From Paracoccus litorisediminis (GTDB lineage Bacteria; Pseudomonadota; Alphaproteobacteria; Rhodobacterales; Rhodobacteraceae): DNA of 64,000 nt. Made by a program: the position numbers and the translations under genes. Every line of letters begins with the position of its first letter. The stretch's first letter is position 1. The DNA is taken from contig NZ_WMIG01000004.1 of NCBI RefSeq assembly GCF_009711205.1, forward strand, positions 186,001-250,000, read 5' to 3'. The notes beneath the pieces were generated by a model. It searched no databases and was not told where the DNA came from. It worked only from the letters and a program-made list of their open reading frames with translations. Shown here piece after piece: positions 37,212 to 46,486 of this stretch.

Positions 37212-37269
37212 GGGGCGCTGCCCCTCGCCCCTTGCGGGGCTCACTCCGGGGTATTTCGAAAACGGTGAA
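37212..37269 (+). repeat. Second composite repeat: two hairpins plus GGGTATTT motif
   Basis: GGGGC-GCT-GCCCC (37212-37224), GCCCC-TTGC-GGGGC (37227-37240), TCACTCC, then the 21-base motif at 37249-37269 (GGGTATTT, CGAA, AACG, GT, GAA). Same order as the composite at 3204-3283 and again between two convergent genes. Confidence 0.7.
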
Positions 37270-37272
37270 GCG

Positions 37273-37734
37273 TTAGCGGCTGGCCGGGCCAAGGCGGGGG
37301 CCCGAGGGCGTCGCCGGTTCCGGCGCGGTCAGGGGCGGCTCCGTCGGGCGCTGGACCGGGCGCGGCATGGCGCGCATCGGCTGGCTGAACGGGGCGCGAA
37401 CCGGAGGATCGGTCGCCGCCTCGTCTGCCGGAATATCGTCATCTTCGGGCTGGTCCGCGATGGGGTCCTCGGTCGCGATGGGCTGGATTTCCTCTTGGCC
37501 CTCGAGGGCGCGGCGGAAGACGAGGACATTGTGATAGACCGTGGTGCGGCCGGTCAGGCCTGCGCGCTCCTCCGAAGGGAGGGTCTCGGCGCGGACATAT
37601 TCCCAGCCATCCAGTGCCATTTCGTTCAGGGCCGATGCGAGGGCGGCGGCGAAGCGTTCGATGCCTGTCCGGGCACCCTTGGTCTTTTCGCCGCGGGCCG
37701 GAGCCGGGATGACGGTGTATTCGTAGCTGGTCAT
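37273..37734 (-). CDS. DUF4177-like protein with proline-rich tail
   Basis: A 153-residue protein. The N-terminal 85 residues (SYEYTVIPAPARGEKTKGART, MALDGWEYVRAETLP, VYHNVLVFRR) match the small DUF4177 fold, where a conserved GWE(Y/L) sits in the second half. The C-terminal half is Asp/Glu- then Pro/Arg-rich and probably disordered. No function known. The start at 37734 follows AAAGGAAAGGCAG. Confidence 0.78.
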   Translation of the reverse strand: MTSYEYTVIPAPARGEKTKGARTGIERFAAALASALNEMALDGWEYVRAETLPSEERAGLTGRTTVYHNVLVFRRALEGQEEIQPIATEDPIADQPEDDDIPADEAATDPPVRAPFSQPMRAMPRPVQRPTEPPLTAPEPATPSGPRLGPASR

Positions 37735-37935
37735 GCGACTGCCTTTCCTTTGCCCCGCGCAGGTTAGGCGAGATGCGCGGACAAGGGAAGCGGGGGCGCG
37801 CAACAGCAGCACGCGTTGCGTTGGATGCCAAGATGCAGCGCGGACGCAAGAAGCGCGGCGTTTGCTGGATTTTTGGCTGTGGCTGGCGCGTATCGCGTGT
37901 TCACAGGGCACACCGCTTTGTCAGCGGAATGTGGT

Positions 37936-37961
37936 GACCCTGACGGCGATGCGCCAGGGTC
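37936..37961 (-). terminator. Stem-loop after the TorF porin
   Basis: On the minus strand GACCCTGGCG and a partly complementary CGCCGTCAGGGTC form a stem with a CAT-type loop, 9 bases after the stop codon. No T-run, so the call is tentative. The rest of the 235-base gap up to 37735 holds nothing recognised. Confidence 0.4.
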
Positions 37962-37969
37962 GGGTTGCA

Positions 37970-38650
37970 TCACTTCTTGCCAAGCAGATTGCTGAGCGTC
38001 GTGTCAAAGGCGATGCCGAGGGTGAGGAAGCCCTTTTCAGAACTGGAATCGTAGTAGCGCCCCTCGACCGAGACCGTATCGCCCAGACGGTGGACGATGC
38101 CCGCATTCCAGTGGGTGCGGTGGTCCAGCGTATTGTCGCCAAAGGCCGCGTCGATCACCGTCGTCTCGTTCACGACATATTCGGCCGTCGGACCATAGTA
38201 ATAGGCACCGCCGTTGACGCCATCCTGCCGGGCATTGATCTTGGCACCCAGTGCGAATTTGTCGGTCAACGAATAGGCGAATTCGGCCACGATGTCGCTC
38301 GAGTCATAGCCGTAATCGTCGTAGTAATACATGTAGTAGGACAGGTCGTAGCGCAGCTTGCCCGCCGTGCCGCGATAGCCCAGATAGACGTCGATCTCGG
38401 CATTGTCGTCCAGACCAAAGGCCTCATAGTCGACCTGAGAGAACCAGACGCCAGCATAGAGGCCGCTGGCAAAATCGTGTTCGACATAGCCCTGAAGCGC
38501 GGGGCTGTGATCGTTCTGGCGCTGCGACCAGATGACGTAATCGGAATCGAGGCTGAGCCCGACATAGGTTTCGCCCTCGGCCATGGCGGCCGCGGGAAGG
38601 AATACGGCAAGCGAAAAGGCCGCCAGATGCGCGGCGGAATTGAAATTCAT
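37970..38650 (-). CDS. TorF family putative porin
   Basis: A 226-residue precursor with signal peptide (ending AAAMA, about residue 23). The mature part alternates hydrophobic and polar residues as beta strands and is rich in Tyr (YDLSYYMYYYDDYGYDSSD). It has the TorF/TIGR02001 opening YVGLSLDSDYVIWSQRQND, similar to SDYxxRGxSQ. It should form a small outer membrane beta-barrel; substrate unknown. Confidence 0.82.
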   Translation of the reverse strand: MNFNSAAHLAAFSLAVFLPAAAMAEGETYVGLSLDSDYVIWSQRQNDHSPALQGYVEHDFASGLYAGVWFSQVDYEAFGLDDNAEIDVYLGYRGTAGKLRYDLSYYMYYYDDYGYDSSDIVAEFAYSLTDKFALGAKINARQDGVNGGAYYYGPTAEYVVNETTVIDAAFGDNTLDHRTHWNAGIVHRLGDTVSVEGRYYDSSSEKGFLTLGIAFDTTLSNLLGKK

Positions 38651-39011
38651 TCTGTGTCGTCCCTGTTGCGCGATGATGCCGTCATTGCGGCATTCGGTTT
38701 TATTTCCGGGCGCTTACGGGAATTCCTTCGAACCCCCTGCGTCCGGATGGCAGGATGCGACACGCGCAGGGGCGGGTCTTGGCGAATTGCGCCAAGGACA
38801 CAGGCTTCTTGCGCCAGATCAATGGCTTGAGGGGCCGCGACAACGGCGGGCAACAGGTAATGCTGAACTACAGGCTGCGGCGCGGGCCATTGGCCCGGCA
38901 CCTTCAGAGCTTTCGGAGGCCTGCGTCCTGCCGATGACAGGATGCCGAAAGCCCAACCGAAGCGAATTGCGCGAATGTGTAGGGTGCGCTTCAGCGCACC
39001 CTACGAAAAGG
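38651..39011. other. 361-base intergenic region without a supported gene
   Basis: Between the TorF porin and gatB, both on the minus strand. It contains a 7-bp hairpin (CTTGGCG 38778-38784 with CGCCAAG 38790-38796), a GGGCC/GGCCC-rich hairpin near 38885-38897, and the 26-base GTAGGGTGCGC hairpin next to gatB. Short ORFs on either strand lack ribosome sites and family features. Promoters for the porin are presumably near 38651-38720. Confidence 0.6.
38979..39004. repeat. GTAGGGTGCGC palindromic hairpin after gatB
   Basis: GTAGGGTGCGC (38979-38989), loop TTCA, GCGCACCCTAC (38994-39004): an 11-bp perfect stem beginning 8 bases after the gatB stop. No T-run on either strand. GTAGGGTGCGC hairpins are frequent as dispersed elements in many proteobacterial genomes, so it may be REP-like rather than a terminator. 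Confidence 0.6.
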
Positions 39012-40526
39012 TCAGACGCCCAGTTTCTGCGAGACCAGATCCTGCACCGCCGCCGGATTGGCCTTGCCGCCGGTGGCTTTCAGGACCTGACCCACGAACC
39101 AGCCCGCGAGTTTCGGATTGGCCTTGGCCTTTTCGACCTGCGCTGGGTTCGCGGCGATGATTTCGTCCACGGCGGCCTCGATGGCGCCAAGGTCGGTGAC
39201 CTGCTTCATGCCGCGCGATTCCACGATCTGCGCCGGATCGCCGCCCTCGGTCCACAGGATCTCGAACAGATCCTTGGCGATCTTGCCCGAGATCGCGCCC
39301 GAGCCGATCAGGTCGATCACGCCACCAAGCTGGGCGGCGGAAACCGGCGAGGTCTCGACGCTCAGGCCTTCCTTGTTCAGGCGGCCAAACAGCTCGTTGA
39401 TGACCCAGTTCGCGGCCTGCTTGCCGTCGCGGCCCTGCGCCACCGCCTCGAAGTAATTCGCGTTCTCGACCTCGGCGGTCAGCACACCCGCATCATATTC
39501 CGACAGGCCCAGATCCTTGACGAAGCGTGCCTTCTTTTCGTCCGGAAGCTCGGGCATGTCGGCGGCGATGCCGTCGATCCACGACTGTTCGATTTCCAGC
39601 GGCAGCAGGTCGGGATCGGGGAAGTAGCGGTAATCATGCGCCTCTTCCTTGGAGCGCATCGAACGCGTCTCACCCTTGTCGGGATCGTAAAGGCGGGTTT
39701 CCTGCGTGACCGTGCCGCCATCCTCGATGATGGCGATCTGGCGGCGGGCCTCATATTCGATGGCGGCCTGGATGAAGCGCAGCGAGTTCATGTTCTTGAT
39801 CTCGCAGCGGGTGCCCAGATGGCTGAAATCCTGCGTTTCCTGATAGCGCTCATAGGCGCCCGGCGTGCAGACCGAGACGTTCACATCGGCGCGCAGGTTA
39901 CCGTTCTGCATGTTGCCGTCGCAGGTGCCCAAATAGCGCATGATCTGGCGCAGCTTGGCGACGTAAGCCGCCGCTTCCTCGGGACCACGGATGTCGGGAC
40001 GGCTGACGATCTCCATCAGGGCGACGCCGGTGCGGTTCAGGTCGACGAAGGACATGTTCGGGTCCATGTCATGGATCGACTTGCCCGCATCCTGTTCAAG
40101 GTGGATGCGCTCGATGCGGACGCGGCGGGCGACGCCGGGGGCCATGTCCACGATCACCTCGCCCTCACCCACGATGGGGTGGTAAAGCTGGCTGATCTGG
40201 TAGCCCTGCGGCAGGTCCGGATAGAAATAGTTCTTGCGGTCAAAGGCCGAGCGCAGGTTGATCGCAGCCTTGATCCCAAGGCCGGTCTTGACCGCTTGTG
40301 CCACGCAGAATTCGTTGATGACGGGCAACATCCCCGGCATGGCCGCGTCGACAAAGGCGACATGGCTGTTCGGTTCCGCGCCGAAGCCGGTCGAGGCACC
40401 CGAAAACAGCTTGGCGTTCGAGGCGACCTGGGCATGGACCTCAAGGCCGATGACCAGTTCCCAGTCCTGTTTCGCACCCTGAATGACTTTGGGTTCGGGG
40501 GAGGTATAGGTCAAATGGTCAAGCAT
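39012..40526 (-). CDS. gatB: Aspartyl/glutamyl-tRNA amidotransferase subunit B
   Basis: Subunit of GatCAB, which converts misacylated Glu-tRNA(Gln) and Asp-tRNA(Asn) to the correct forms. The 504-residue product has [12 protein letters not shown] and KLFSGAS, the metal/kinase region with [12 protein letters not shown], and [22 protein letters not shown] (family signature). The YqeY-like tail helical domain ends in [16 protein letters not shown]. gatA and gatC are not in the window. AAAGGAAG precedes the ATG. Confidence 0.97.
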   Translation of the reverse strand: MLDHLTYTSPEPKVIQGAKQDWELVIGLEVHAQVASNAKLFSGASTGFGAEPNSHVAFVDAAMPGMLPVINEFCVAQAVKTGLGIKAAINLRSAFDRKNYFYPDLPQGYQISQLYHPIVGEGEVIVDMAPGVARRVRIERIHLEQDAGKSIHDMDPNMSFVDLNRTGVALMEIVSRPDIRGPEEAAAYVAKLRQIMRYLGTCDGNMQNGNLRADVNVSVCTPGAYERYQETQDFSHLGTRCEIKNMNSLRFIQAAIEYEARRQIAIIEDGGTVTQETRLYDPDKGETRSMRSKEEAHDYRYFPDPDLLPLEIEQSWIDGIAADMPELPDEKKARFVKDLGLSEYDAGVLTAEVENANYFEAVAQGRDGKQAANWVINELFGRLNKEGLSVETSPVSAAQLGGVIDLIGSGAISGKIAKDLFEILWTEGGDPAQIVESRGMKQVTDLGAIEAAVDEIIAANPAQVEKAKANPKLAGWFVGQVLKATGGKANPAAVQDLVSQKLGV

Positions 40527-40597
40527 GGCACTTCCTTTGGCAAGGTTGCAGCGCTTCTAGGCGCTTGGGGCGCGGGTCGCAAGAGTTCGGCGGCCTC

Positions 40598-42502
40598 TCA
40601 GCGCCCGCCGGGGCGGCCGCGTTCGACATAATGCGGCAGGTCGTCTTCGTTGACCGAAACCTGAGCGGCACCGGAACCATGGGCGAAACGCTCCATCAGG
40701 GCATTTTCCAGCTGGCGGTTCAACTCGCGACTGCGCGCGACATATTCGGCATTGGATTCCAGCGCGACGCCGGGTTTCCAGACCTCGGCCAGCTGGCGCA
40801 GCCCGGCGCGGTCCATCTGGTAATAGATCCGCTCCAGCTCGGCGGCCTCGTATTCGGACAGCCCCGCACGCTCCAGCACATAGCGCCCGGCGCGCAGCGA
40901 GCTGTCGAAGGTCTCGCGCACGATATGATCGACCTTGGCGTCATAAAGCCGATAGACATTCACCCGGTCATAGGCGCGGGCGATGATGACGATGTCGGGC
41001 TTAATCTCGCGCGCGTGGCGTATCAGGCGCATGTTCGCCTCGGGGTCGTCCATGGCGGCGACAAGGATCTGGGCCTTGCCAATGCCCGCGGCGCGCAGGA
41101 TTTCCGGGCGGGTCGGGTCGCCGAAATAGCCCTTGAAGCCAAAGCGGCGCATGACCTGAATGACTTCAAGGTCATGATCCAGCACGGTGGTCTGAAAGCC
41201 CGACATGGTGACCAGCCGGTTCACCACCTGCCCGAAACGGCCGATGCCCGCGATGATGATCGGCTGCTGTTCCTCGATTTCATCGGGGGGCACGACGGCG
41301 CGTTCCTCGGCGATGCGGCGCGAGATGTAATCCGACAGGATGAACAGCAACGGCGTCGCCAGCATCGACAGCGCGATGACCAGAAGCATCGATTGCGCCA
41401 GCTGACGCGGCAGGATCGACAGCGACAGCGCAAAGGAAATCAGGACAAAACCGAACTCACCCGCCTGCGCCAGTGACAGGGTGAACAGGCTCCGGTCCCT
41501 GCCCTTGAGCCGCGTCACGCGGGCGATGCCGTAAAGCACCAGCGACTTGATCGCCATCAGCGTGACCGTCATGCCAAGGATCGTGACGGGTCGGTCCAGC
41601 AGCGTCTGCACATCCATCCCCGCACCGACGGTGATAAAGAACAGCCCCAGCAGCAGCCCCTTGAACGGTGCGATCTGGCCTTCCAGATCATGGCGGAACT
41701 CGGACCCGGCCAGCACCACCCCGGCAAGGAAGGTTCCCAGCGCATGCGACAGCCCGACGAATTGCATGAGCGAGGCGATGCCCACCACGATCAGCAGCGC
41801 CAGCGCCGTGTCCAATTCCCCCACGCGCGAGGCGTTGACATAGCGGAATGCCGGGCGGACCAGATACTGCCCGATCAGGATGATGACGGCCACGGCGCCC
41901 ACGGTGACCAGCGCCAAGGCCCAGCCCGGAAGCCCGTGCAGCATCGCGGCATCGGGGTGCTGCTCTCCGGTGCCGACTGCGGTCTGCACCGCCAGCAGCG
42001 GCATCAGCGCGATCATCGGGATGACGGCGATGTCCTGCGTCAGCAGCACGGCAAAGGCGCTGCGCCCGCCCGCCGTCTGCATCAGCGATTTTTCCGACAG
42101 GGTCTGCAGCACGATGGCTGTCGAGCTAAGCGACAGGATCATCCCCATCGCCAACGAGACCTGCCAGCTTTGGCCCAAAGCCATCGCGACCGTGGCCAAC
42201 AGCGCCACCGTGCCCAGGATCTGCATCCCCGCCAGCCCCAGCAGCTTGTGCCGCATCTGCCAAAGCGTGCGCGGGTCCAGTTCCAGCCCGATCAGGAACA
42301 TCATCATCACCACGCCGAATTCGGCGAAATGCTGAAGGTCGGCCATCTCGCGCGCGGAACCCGCAAGTCCCAGCACCGGGCCGATCACGATCCCCGAGAT
42401 CAGATAGCCCAGCACCGATCCCAGTCCCAGCCGCGCCGAGAGCGGCACGGCGATAACCATGGTCAGCAGATAGACCGTGGCGACCGGGAGGAATGTCTCC
42501 AT
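40598..42502 (-). CDS. CPA2 family cation:proton antiporter with RCK domain
   Basis: A KefB/KefC/YbaL-like inner membrane protein of 634 residues. About twelve hydrophobic segments fill residues 1-390, with the CPA2 motifs GYLISGIVIGP, FLIGLELDP and VLLTQDIAVIP. A Rossmann RCK/TrkA-N domain starts near residue 412 (IIAGIGRFGQVVNRLV, with DHDLEVIQVMRRFG and GDPTRPEIL). It probably exports K+ or Na+ under nucleotide control. It begins one base after the stop of the large GspL-like gene. Confidence 0.9.
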   Translation of the reverse strand: METFLPVATVYLLTMVIAVPLSARLGLGSVLGYLISGIVIGPVLGLAGSAREMADLQHFAEFGVVMMMFLIGLELDPRTLWQMRHKLLGLAGMQILGTVALLATVAMALGQSWQVSLAMGMILSLSSTAIVLQTLSEKSLMQTAGGRSAFAVLLTQDIAVIPMIALMPLLAVQTAVGTGEQHPDAAMLHGLPGWALALVTVGAVAVIILIGQYLVRPAFRYVNASRVGELDTALALLIVVGIASLMQFVGLSHALGTFLAGVVLAGSEFRHDLEGQIAPFKGLLLGLFFITVGAGMDVQTLLDRPVTILGMTVTLMAIKSLVLYGIARVTRLKGRDRSLFTLSLAQAGEFGFVLISFALSLSILPRQLAQSMLLVIALSMLATPLLFILSDYISRRIAEERAVVPPDEIEEQQPIIIAGIGRFGQVVNRLVTMSGFQTTVLDHDLEVIQVMRRFGFKGYFGDPTRPEILRAAGIGKAQILVAAMDDPEANMRLIRHAREIKPDIVIIARAYDRVNVYRLYDAKVDHIVRETFDSSLRAGRYVLERAGLSEYEAAELERIYYQMDRAGLRQLAEVWKPGVALESNAEYVARSRELNRQLENALMERFAHGSGAAQVSVNEDDLPHYVERGRPGGR

Positions 42503-45442
42503 CTACCGCCCGTCCAGCAGCCGCAATTCGCGCTGACGGCCTGCCTTGACATAGGTCAATTTGCCATTGCCGATCGAGTTGATCGTGCCGCCGTCGATCT
42601 TGTCGCCCAGACGCACGGTGACGACCTTGCCATTGCGCAGCCGGATCAGCGCGCGGCTGGCATTGCCCGCCCCGATGATGCCGATGATCGTGGTGCGGCC
42701 TGTATCCATCGCCCGGCGCTGCGTGGCGTTCGACGCGACGCTGGCCGAGGTCGAACCGCCGCGCGGCACATTGGCCGCGACCTCGGGTTCGTCGTCGATT
42801 TCCTGCGGCTTGTAGACCTGCTTCTGGGCACGGGCGGCACGTTCCTCGGCCTCGGCCTGGGCGCGGGCACGGGCTTCGGCCTGAGCGCGGGCCTGGGCTT
42901 CGGCGGCAGCATCGGCCTGAGCGCGGGCACGGATGCGGGCCTCGGCCTGGGCTTGCAGCTGTTCGTCCAACGCGCGGCGGGCGGCCAGTTCGGCCTCGCT
43001 GGGACCTGCGGCAGGCGCGGCGACTGCGGCAGCGGCCGCAGCCGCGGGGGCCTCGGGCTTGTCGTCATCCTCGGCCTCGGCGGGGGCGCTGGCCCCACCG
43101 CTGCGGCGCGGCGGCAGTGGCGAGGACGCCAGCTTGGTCGCGTTCGGAATGGCGGGCGAGGCATCGACGGCAGCGGCAATGGCCTTTTCCACCGCTTCAT
43201 CCGAGATCGGCGCGGTCGAGGCGCGGCCACCGGGGCGACCATCGGGACGGGCCGAGGGACGCGAGGAACCATTCAAAAGCCCGCCAGAATTGCGGGCGGG
43301 CGATGCATTGCTGGCCGAACGCAGGGCCTCTTCGACGGCGGCGGGGGAAACCGCGTCGCTGACCGGCTTCGCACCGGCAGGTTTGCGCTTGGGCCGGGCA
43401 TCGGCAAAGCGCGGGCCAAAATCACGCGGCACGGGTTTGGCCGCGACCAGCCCCTGGCTGCGCAGGTCAAGGATCAGCGCGTCAAGCTGGCGCTGCTCGG
43501 CCGGGTCAAGCAGGTCGGCATCATCGATCAGGTCGGGGGCCGAGCCTTCGGGACGCTGCGGCGGGCGACCAGCGGCAGGCATGCTGCGGGTTGCGCCTTC
43601 TGCGCTGGCGCTTTCGCGGGTGGCCGGGGCGGTCTGGGTCGCGCCCGAACGGTCGACGCGCTTGCGCTGCGGCGGGCGACTGCTGTTCAGCGGCTGGCCG
43701 GACTTCTGCGTGGCCGTATAGGGCAGCGGGCTTTCCGGCACCCGCGGCGCTGTATCGACGCGCGGCTCGGTGGTCTGGGGCGTGCTGCGCCGGGGCGACA
43801 GTTGCGGACGCGCCGAATTGGTCACACGCGTGGCCGCAGGTGCTGCGGGCTGGGCCGCTGCCGTGGCGGGCGCGGTGCCGGGCCGCTTCTGCGGCGCAGG
43901 AACCTCGGCCACGGCGGCGGGCGTTTCCGGCTGCGCTGCAGGTTCGGCGACAGGCTGCGAGGTGGGCTGCGGCGCGGGCTGGGCCTTCGACGGCTCGCTC
44001 GACCCCGACGACACCACCGCCGCCGCCGTGGCTGAAGCCGCGACCAGCACCCGGCGCGCGCGTTCGGGCGGCATGTCGGCCAGCGTCACCTGTTTTCCGA
44101 CGGGGGCCGTCTGGGGTCCCGGTTCCACCGGATTGGGCGCAGCGGCGACCGGAGCCGGGGCTTCTGGGGCTGCCGGGGGGGCTGGTGCGACTGGTGCAGG
44201 AGTAACGGTTTCCTCGATGACCGGCATGGTCTGCGGCGGTGCCGGTTCAGGCTCCGGGGCTGGCGCATTCACCGTCACAATCGGCAGCGGATCGGGGGTA
44301 GCCGCAATCTGTGCGGGCCGCGCCTCGGGGACGATAAAGGCCCAGATCAGCACCAGTCCGACCAGCAGCGTGGCCAGCATCGCGGTCAGCATGCCAACAC
44401 TGCGCCGGCGCTGCGGCGGCGCAGGGGCGCGGGTCGGAGCCGCAGGCGCAGGCGCAGGCGCGGGGGCCGCAGCGGCGGTCGGCTTGGCCTGCCGCGCTTC
44501 GGCCGCGCGGCGATGGACGGCGCGGGCGCGGGCATTGAGCATCGGCGAGGGCGCGGCAACGGGCGTCGGCGCGGGCGGGATCGGCGCGGGACGCGCGGGG
44601 GCATGGCGCACGACGGGCGGAACCTTGACCTCGGCCTCGGTCGGCGCGTGATCCTGCGTCGCGGCCAGCGCGGCAGCTGCCTCAAGCACGCGGGCCTCAT
44701 GTTCGGGATCGGCGGGCGTGAGCTCGACCGTTTCCGGAGCGATGGTGTCGGCTTCGACGGGGGCCTCGGCCAGCACCTCGGGCTCTGCCTCGGGGGCGGG
44801 ATCGGCTGCAACGATGGGCGGCGGGGCCACGACCACGGGGGTCGGTTCGCTCGGCTCCTCCTCGATCATCAGTTCCGAGGCCGTGACCCCAGCCGAGCCG
44901 GGATCGACCACCGGGCGGTGACGCGGGGCGGGATCGGGTTCAAAGACCGGTTCACCGGGGAACAGCTCGCCCTCGGGATCGGCGCAATAGGCTTCGCCGT
45001 CGAAGCCGTATTGCAGCGCGAATTCGCGGGCCTCGCGCAGGGTCTGGCGGGCGACGGCGGCAACGCGGACGCTGTCGCTTTCGCCGCGCCAGTCAAAGGC
45101 CAGCTCATCGATGGCATAGGGGGTCAGCCCGTCCAGCGCGCGCGCCACCGCCCAGTCGCGATCCCCCGAGGGCGGCACGGTCAGCGTCGTGTACAGGATC
45201 TGGTCGTCGGGAATGATCAGCGTGACCGGCATCAGCACATCCGCGCCCTGCCCCGTGGCCATCATGCGCAGGTTGACCAGCACCTCGCGGAAGTCCGGTT
45301 CGTCGAAATCGACGGAACCCAGATGCCGCCATGCCGGTTGCCGGGCGCGGTCCGTCGCTTCAAGCGGGCGTTCCCGCTTCTGCAGGTGCACGGCGTCGCC
45401 GCCAAATGACAGGCCATATTCGGTAGCGGAATCATGCGACAT
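42503..45442 (-). CDS. Large membrane protein, GspL-like N-terminus and PilP/GspC-like C-terminus
   Basis: A 979-residue protein of unusual build. Residues about 50-160 (DVLMPVTLIIPDDQILYTTL, WAVARALDGLTPYAIDELAFDWRG, AARQTLREA region) resemble the cytoplasmic ASKHA-like part of GspL/PilM. Residues 175-345 are Ala/Pro/Glu-rich. One membrane helix spans about 350-371 (MLTAMLATLLVGLVLIWAFI). A long Pro/Ala/Arg-rich periplasmic stretch and an Ala/Arg/Gln helix (about 810-890) follow. The last 65 residues (IIGIIGAGNASRALIRLRNG, VTVRLGDKIDGGTI) look like the PilP/GspC homology region. No type II or type IV genes are nearby. Domain matches are by eye. It abuts the antiporter gene without a gap. Confidence 0.6.
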   Translation of the reverse strand: MSHDSATEYGLSFGGDAVHLQKRERPLEATDRARQPAWRHLGSVDFDEPDFREVLVNLRMMATGQGADVLMPVTLIIPDDQILYTTLTVPPSGDRDWAVARALDGLTPYAIDELAFDWRGESDSVRVAAVARQTLREAREFALQYGFDGEAYCADPEGELFPGEPVFEPDPAPRHRPVVDPGSAGVTASELMIEEEPSEPTPVVVAPPPIVAADPAPEAEPEVLAEAPVEADTIAPETVELTPADPEHEARVLEAAAALAATQDHAPTEAEVKVPPVVRHAPARPAPIPPAPTPVAAPSPMLNARARAVHRRAAEARQAKPTAAAAPAPAPAPAAPTRAPAPPQRRRSVGMLTAMLATLLVGLVLIWAFIVPEARPAQIAATPDPLPIVTVNAPAPEPEPAPPQTMPVIEETVTPAPVAPAPPAAPEAPAPVAAAPNPVEPGPQTAPVGKQVTLADMPPERARRVLVAASATAAAVVSSGSSEPSKAQPAPQPTSQPVAEPAAQPETPAAVAEVPAPQKRPGTAPATAAAQPAAPAATRVTNSARPQLSPRRSTPQTTEPRVDTAPRVPESPLPYTATQKSGQPLNSSRPPQRKRVDRSGATQTAPATRESASAEGATRSMPAAGRPPQRPEGSAPDLIDDADLLDPAEQRQLDALILDLRSQGLVAAKPVPRDFGPRFADARPKRKPAGAKPVSDAVSPAAVEEALRSASNASPARNSGGLLNGSSRPSARPDGRPGGRASTAPISDEAVEKAIAAAVDASPAIPNATKLASSPLPPRRSGGASAPAEAEDDDKPEAPAAAAAAAVAAPAAGPSEAELAARRALDEQLQAQAEARIRARAQADAAAEAQARAQAEARARAQAEAEERAARAQKQVYKPQEIDDEPEVAANVPRGGSTSASVASNATQRRAMDTGRTTIIGIIGAGNASRALIRLRNGKVVTVRLGDKIDGGTINSIGNGKLTYVKAGRQRELRLLDGR

Positions 45443-45632
45443 TTCGCGGCTTTGCCTTGCAGTCCCGGGCGCGTTCGCGCGTTTATGAATTATTCCTATG
45501 GACTACCGCAGAACGCGATCCGTGAAAAGCCAAACACCTATATGTGAGGGACCCGAAACGGGAAAATCGCGTTAACTGGGCTCGACCCAAACCTGCCGCG
45601 CCGGATGCCTCCGGCGCTCCAAGGAGAAATAC

Positions 45633-46442
45633 ATGATGACCCGACTACGTCCGACCCTGACGGTGGCCACGATCGCGCTGCTGGCCGGCCTGCCCGCACT
45701 GGCCCAGTCCCCCGTCCCTGCTCCGGACGCACCGCCGCCTTCGCATATGATGGGTCACCACGGGATGCCGCATATGGCCAAACTGACCGTGACCGGAGAG
45801 GCCAGCGCCACCGCCGAGCCTGATCTGGCAATCATCACGCTGGGCGTCAGCACCGAGGGTGACTCGGCCGCCGCCGCCATGTCCGAGAACTCGACCCGCC
45901 AGAAGGCCGTCATCGACGCGCTGACCGCCGAGGGGATCGAGGCGCGCGACATCCAGACCTCGGGTCTGAACCTGTCGCCGCGCATGCAATACGACAACAA
46001 CCAGCCGCCGAAAATGGTCGGCTATACCGCGCAGAACAGCGTTACCGTGCGTGTGCGCGACATCGCCGGTCTGGGCGCGGTCCTGGACAAGCTGGTCGCC
46101 ACCGGCGCCAATGAGATCAGCGGCATCAGCTTTGCCCGCGAGGATCTGGAAGCCGCGCAGGATCAGGCCCGCGCCGACGCGGTCAAGGACGCCCGCCGCC
46201 GCGCCGAACTGATGGCCGAGGCTGCCGGGCTGAAGCTGGGCAATATCCGCGCCCTGGCCGACAACCCGGTCAGCGAGGGGCCGCGCCCGGTCATGGCGAT
46301 GCGCGCCGAGGCCAAGGCCGACAGCTCGGTTCCGATCGCGGCGGGTGAGCTGGAGATCAACGCCCGTGTTTCGGCAGTGTTCGATCTGCTGCCGATCGAC
46401 GCGCCGGATGCGCCGGTTCCGCCGCCCGCATCGGCCAACTGA
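45633..46442 (+). CDS. SIMPL domain (DUF541) periplasmic protein
   Basis: A 269-residue precursor with signal peptide ending at PALAQ (about residue 25), a Met/His-rich spacer (SHMMGHHGMPHM) and the SIMPL domain: LTVTGEASATAEPDLAIITLGVST, GIEARDIQTSGLNLSPRM and QARADAVKDARRRAELMAEAAGL. The HMMGHHGMPHM run could bind metal. Homologues (YggE/Omp28-like) are linked to oxidative stress, without a fixed function. AAGGAGAAATAC precedes ATGATG. Confidence 0.87.
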   Translation: MMTRLRPTLTVATIALLAGLPALAQSPVPAPDAPPPSHMMGHHGMPHMAKLTVTGEASATAEPDLAIITLGVSTEGDSAAAAMSENSTRQKAVIDALTAEGIEARDIQTSGLNLSPRMQYDNNQPPKMVGYTAQNSVTVRVRDIAGLGAVLDKLVATGANEISGISFAREDLEAAQDQARADAVKDARRRAELMAEAAGLKLGNIRALADNPVSEGPRPVMAMRAEAKADSSVPIAAGELEINARVSAVFDLLPIDAPDAPVPPPASAN

Positions 46443-46450
46443 ATTTCGGG

Positions 46451-46486
46451 AAAGCCGGCGGAAACCATTCCGCCGGCTTTCTTTTT
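46451..46486 (+). terminator. Rho-independent terminator for the SIMPL gene
   Basis: A 13-bp perfect stem, AAAGCCGGCGGAA with TTCCGCCGGCTTT, loop ACCA, followed by CTTTTTC. It ends at the stop codon of the convergent metY gene. Confidence 0.93.

Noticed and set aside
38647..38901. Minus-strand 84-codon ORF upstream of the TorF porin
   Set aside because: No ribosome site, no family pattern, and it overlaps the porin start region.
41690..44035. A 781-codon open frame on the + strand opposite the CPA2 and GspL-like genes
   Set aside because: Product is Arg/Gly/Gln-rich low complexity with no domain. It is a shadow of the Ala/Pro-rich minus-strand gene in high-GC DNA.
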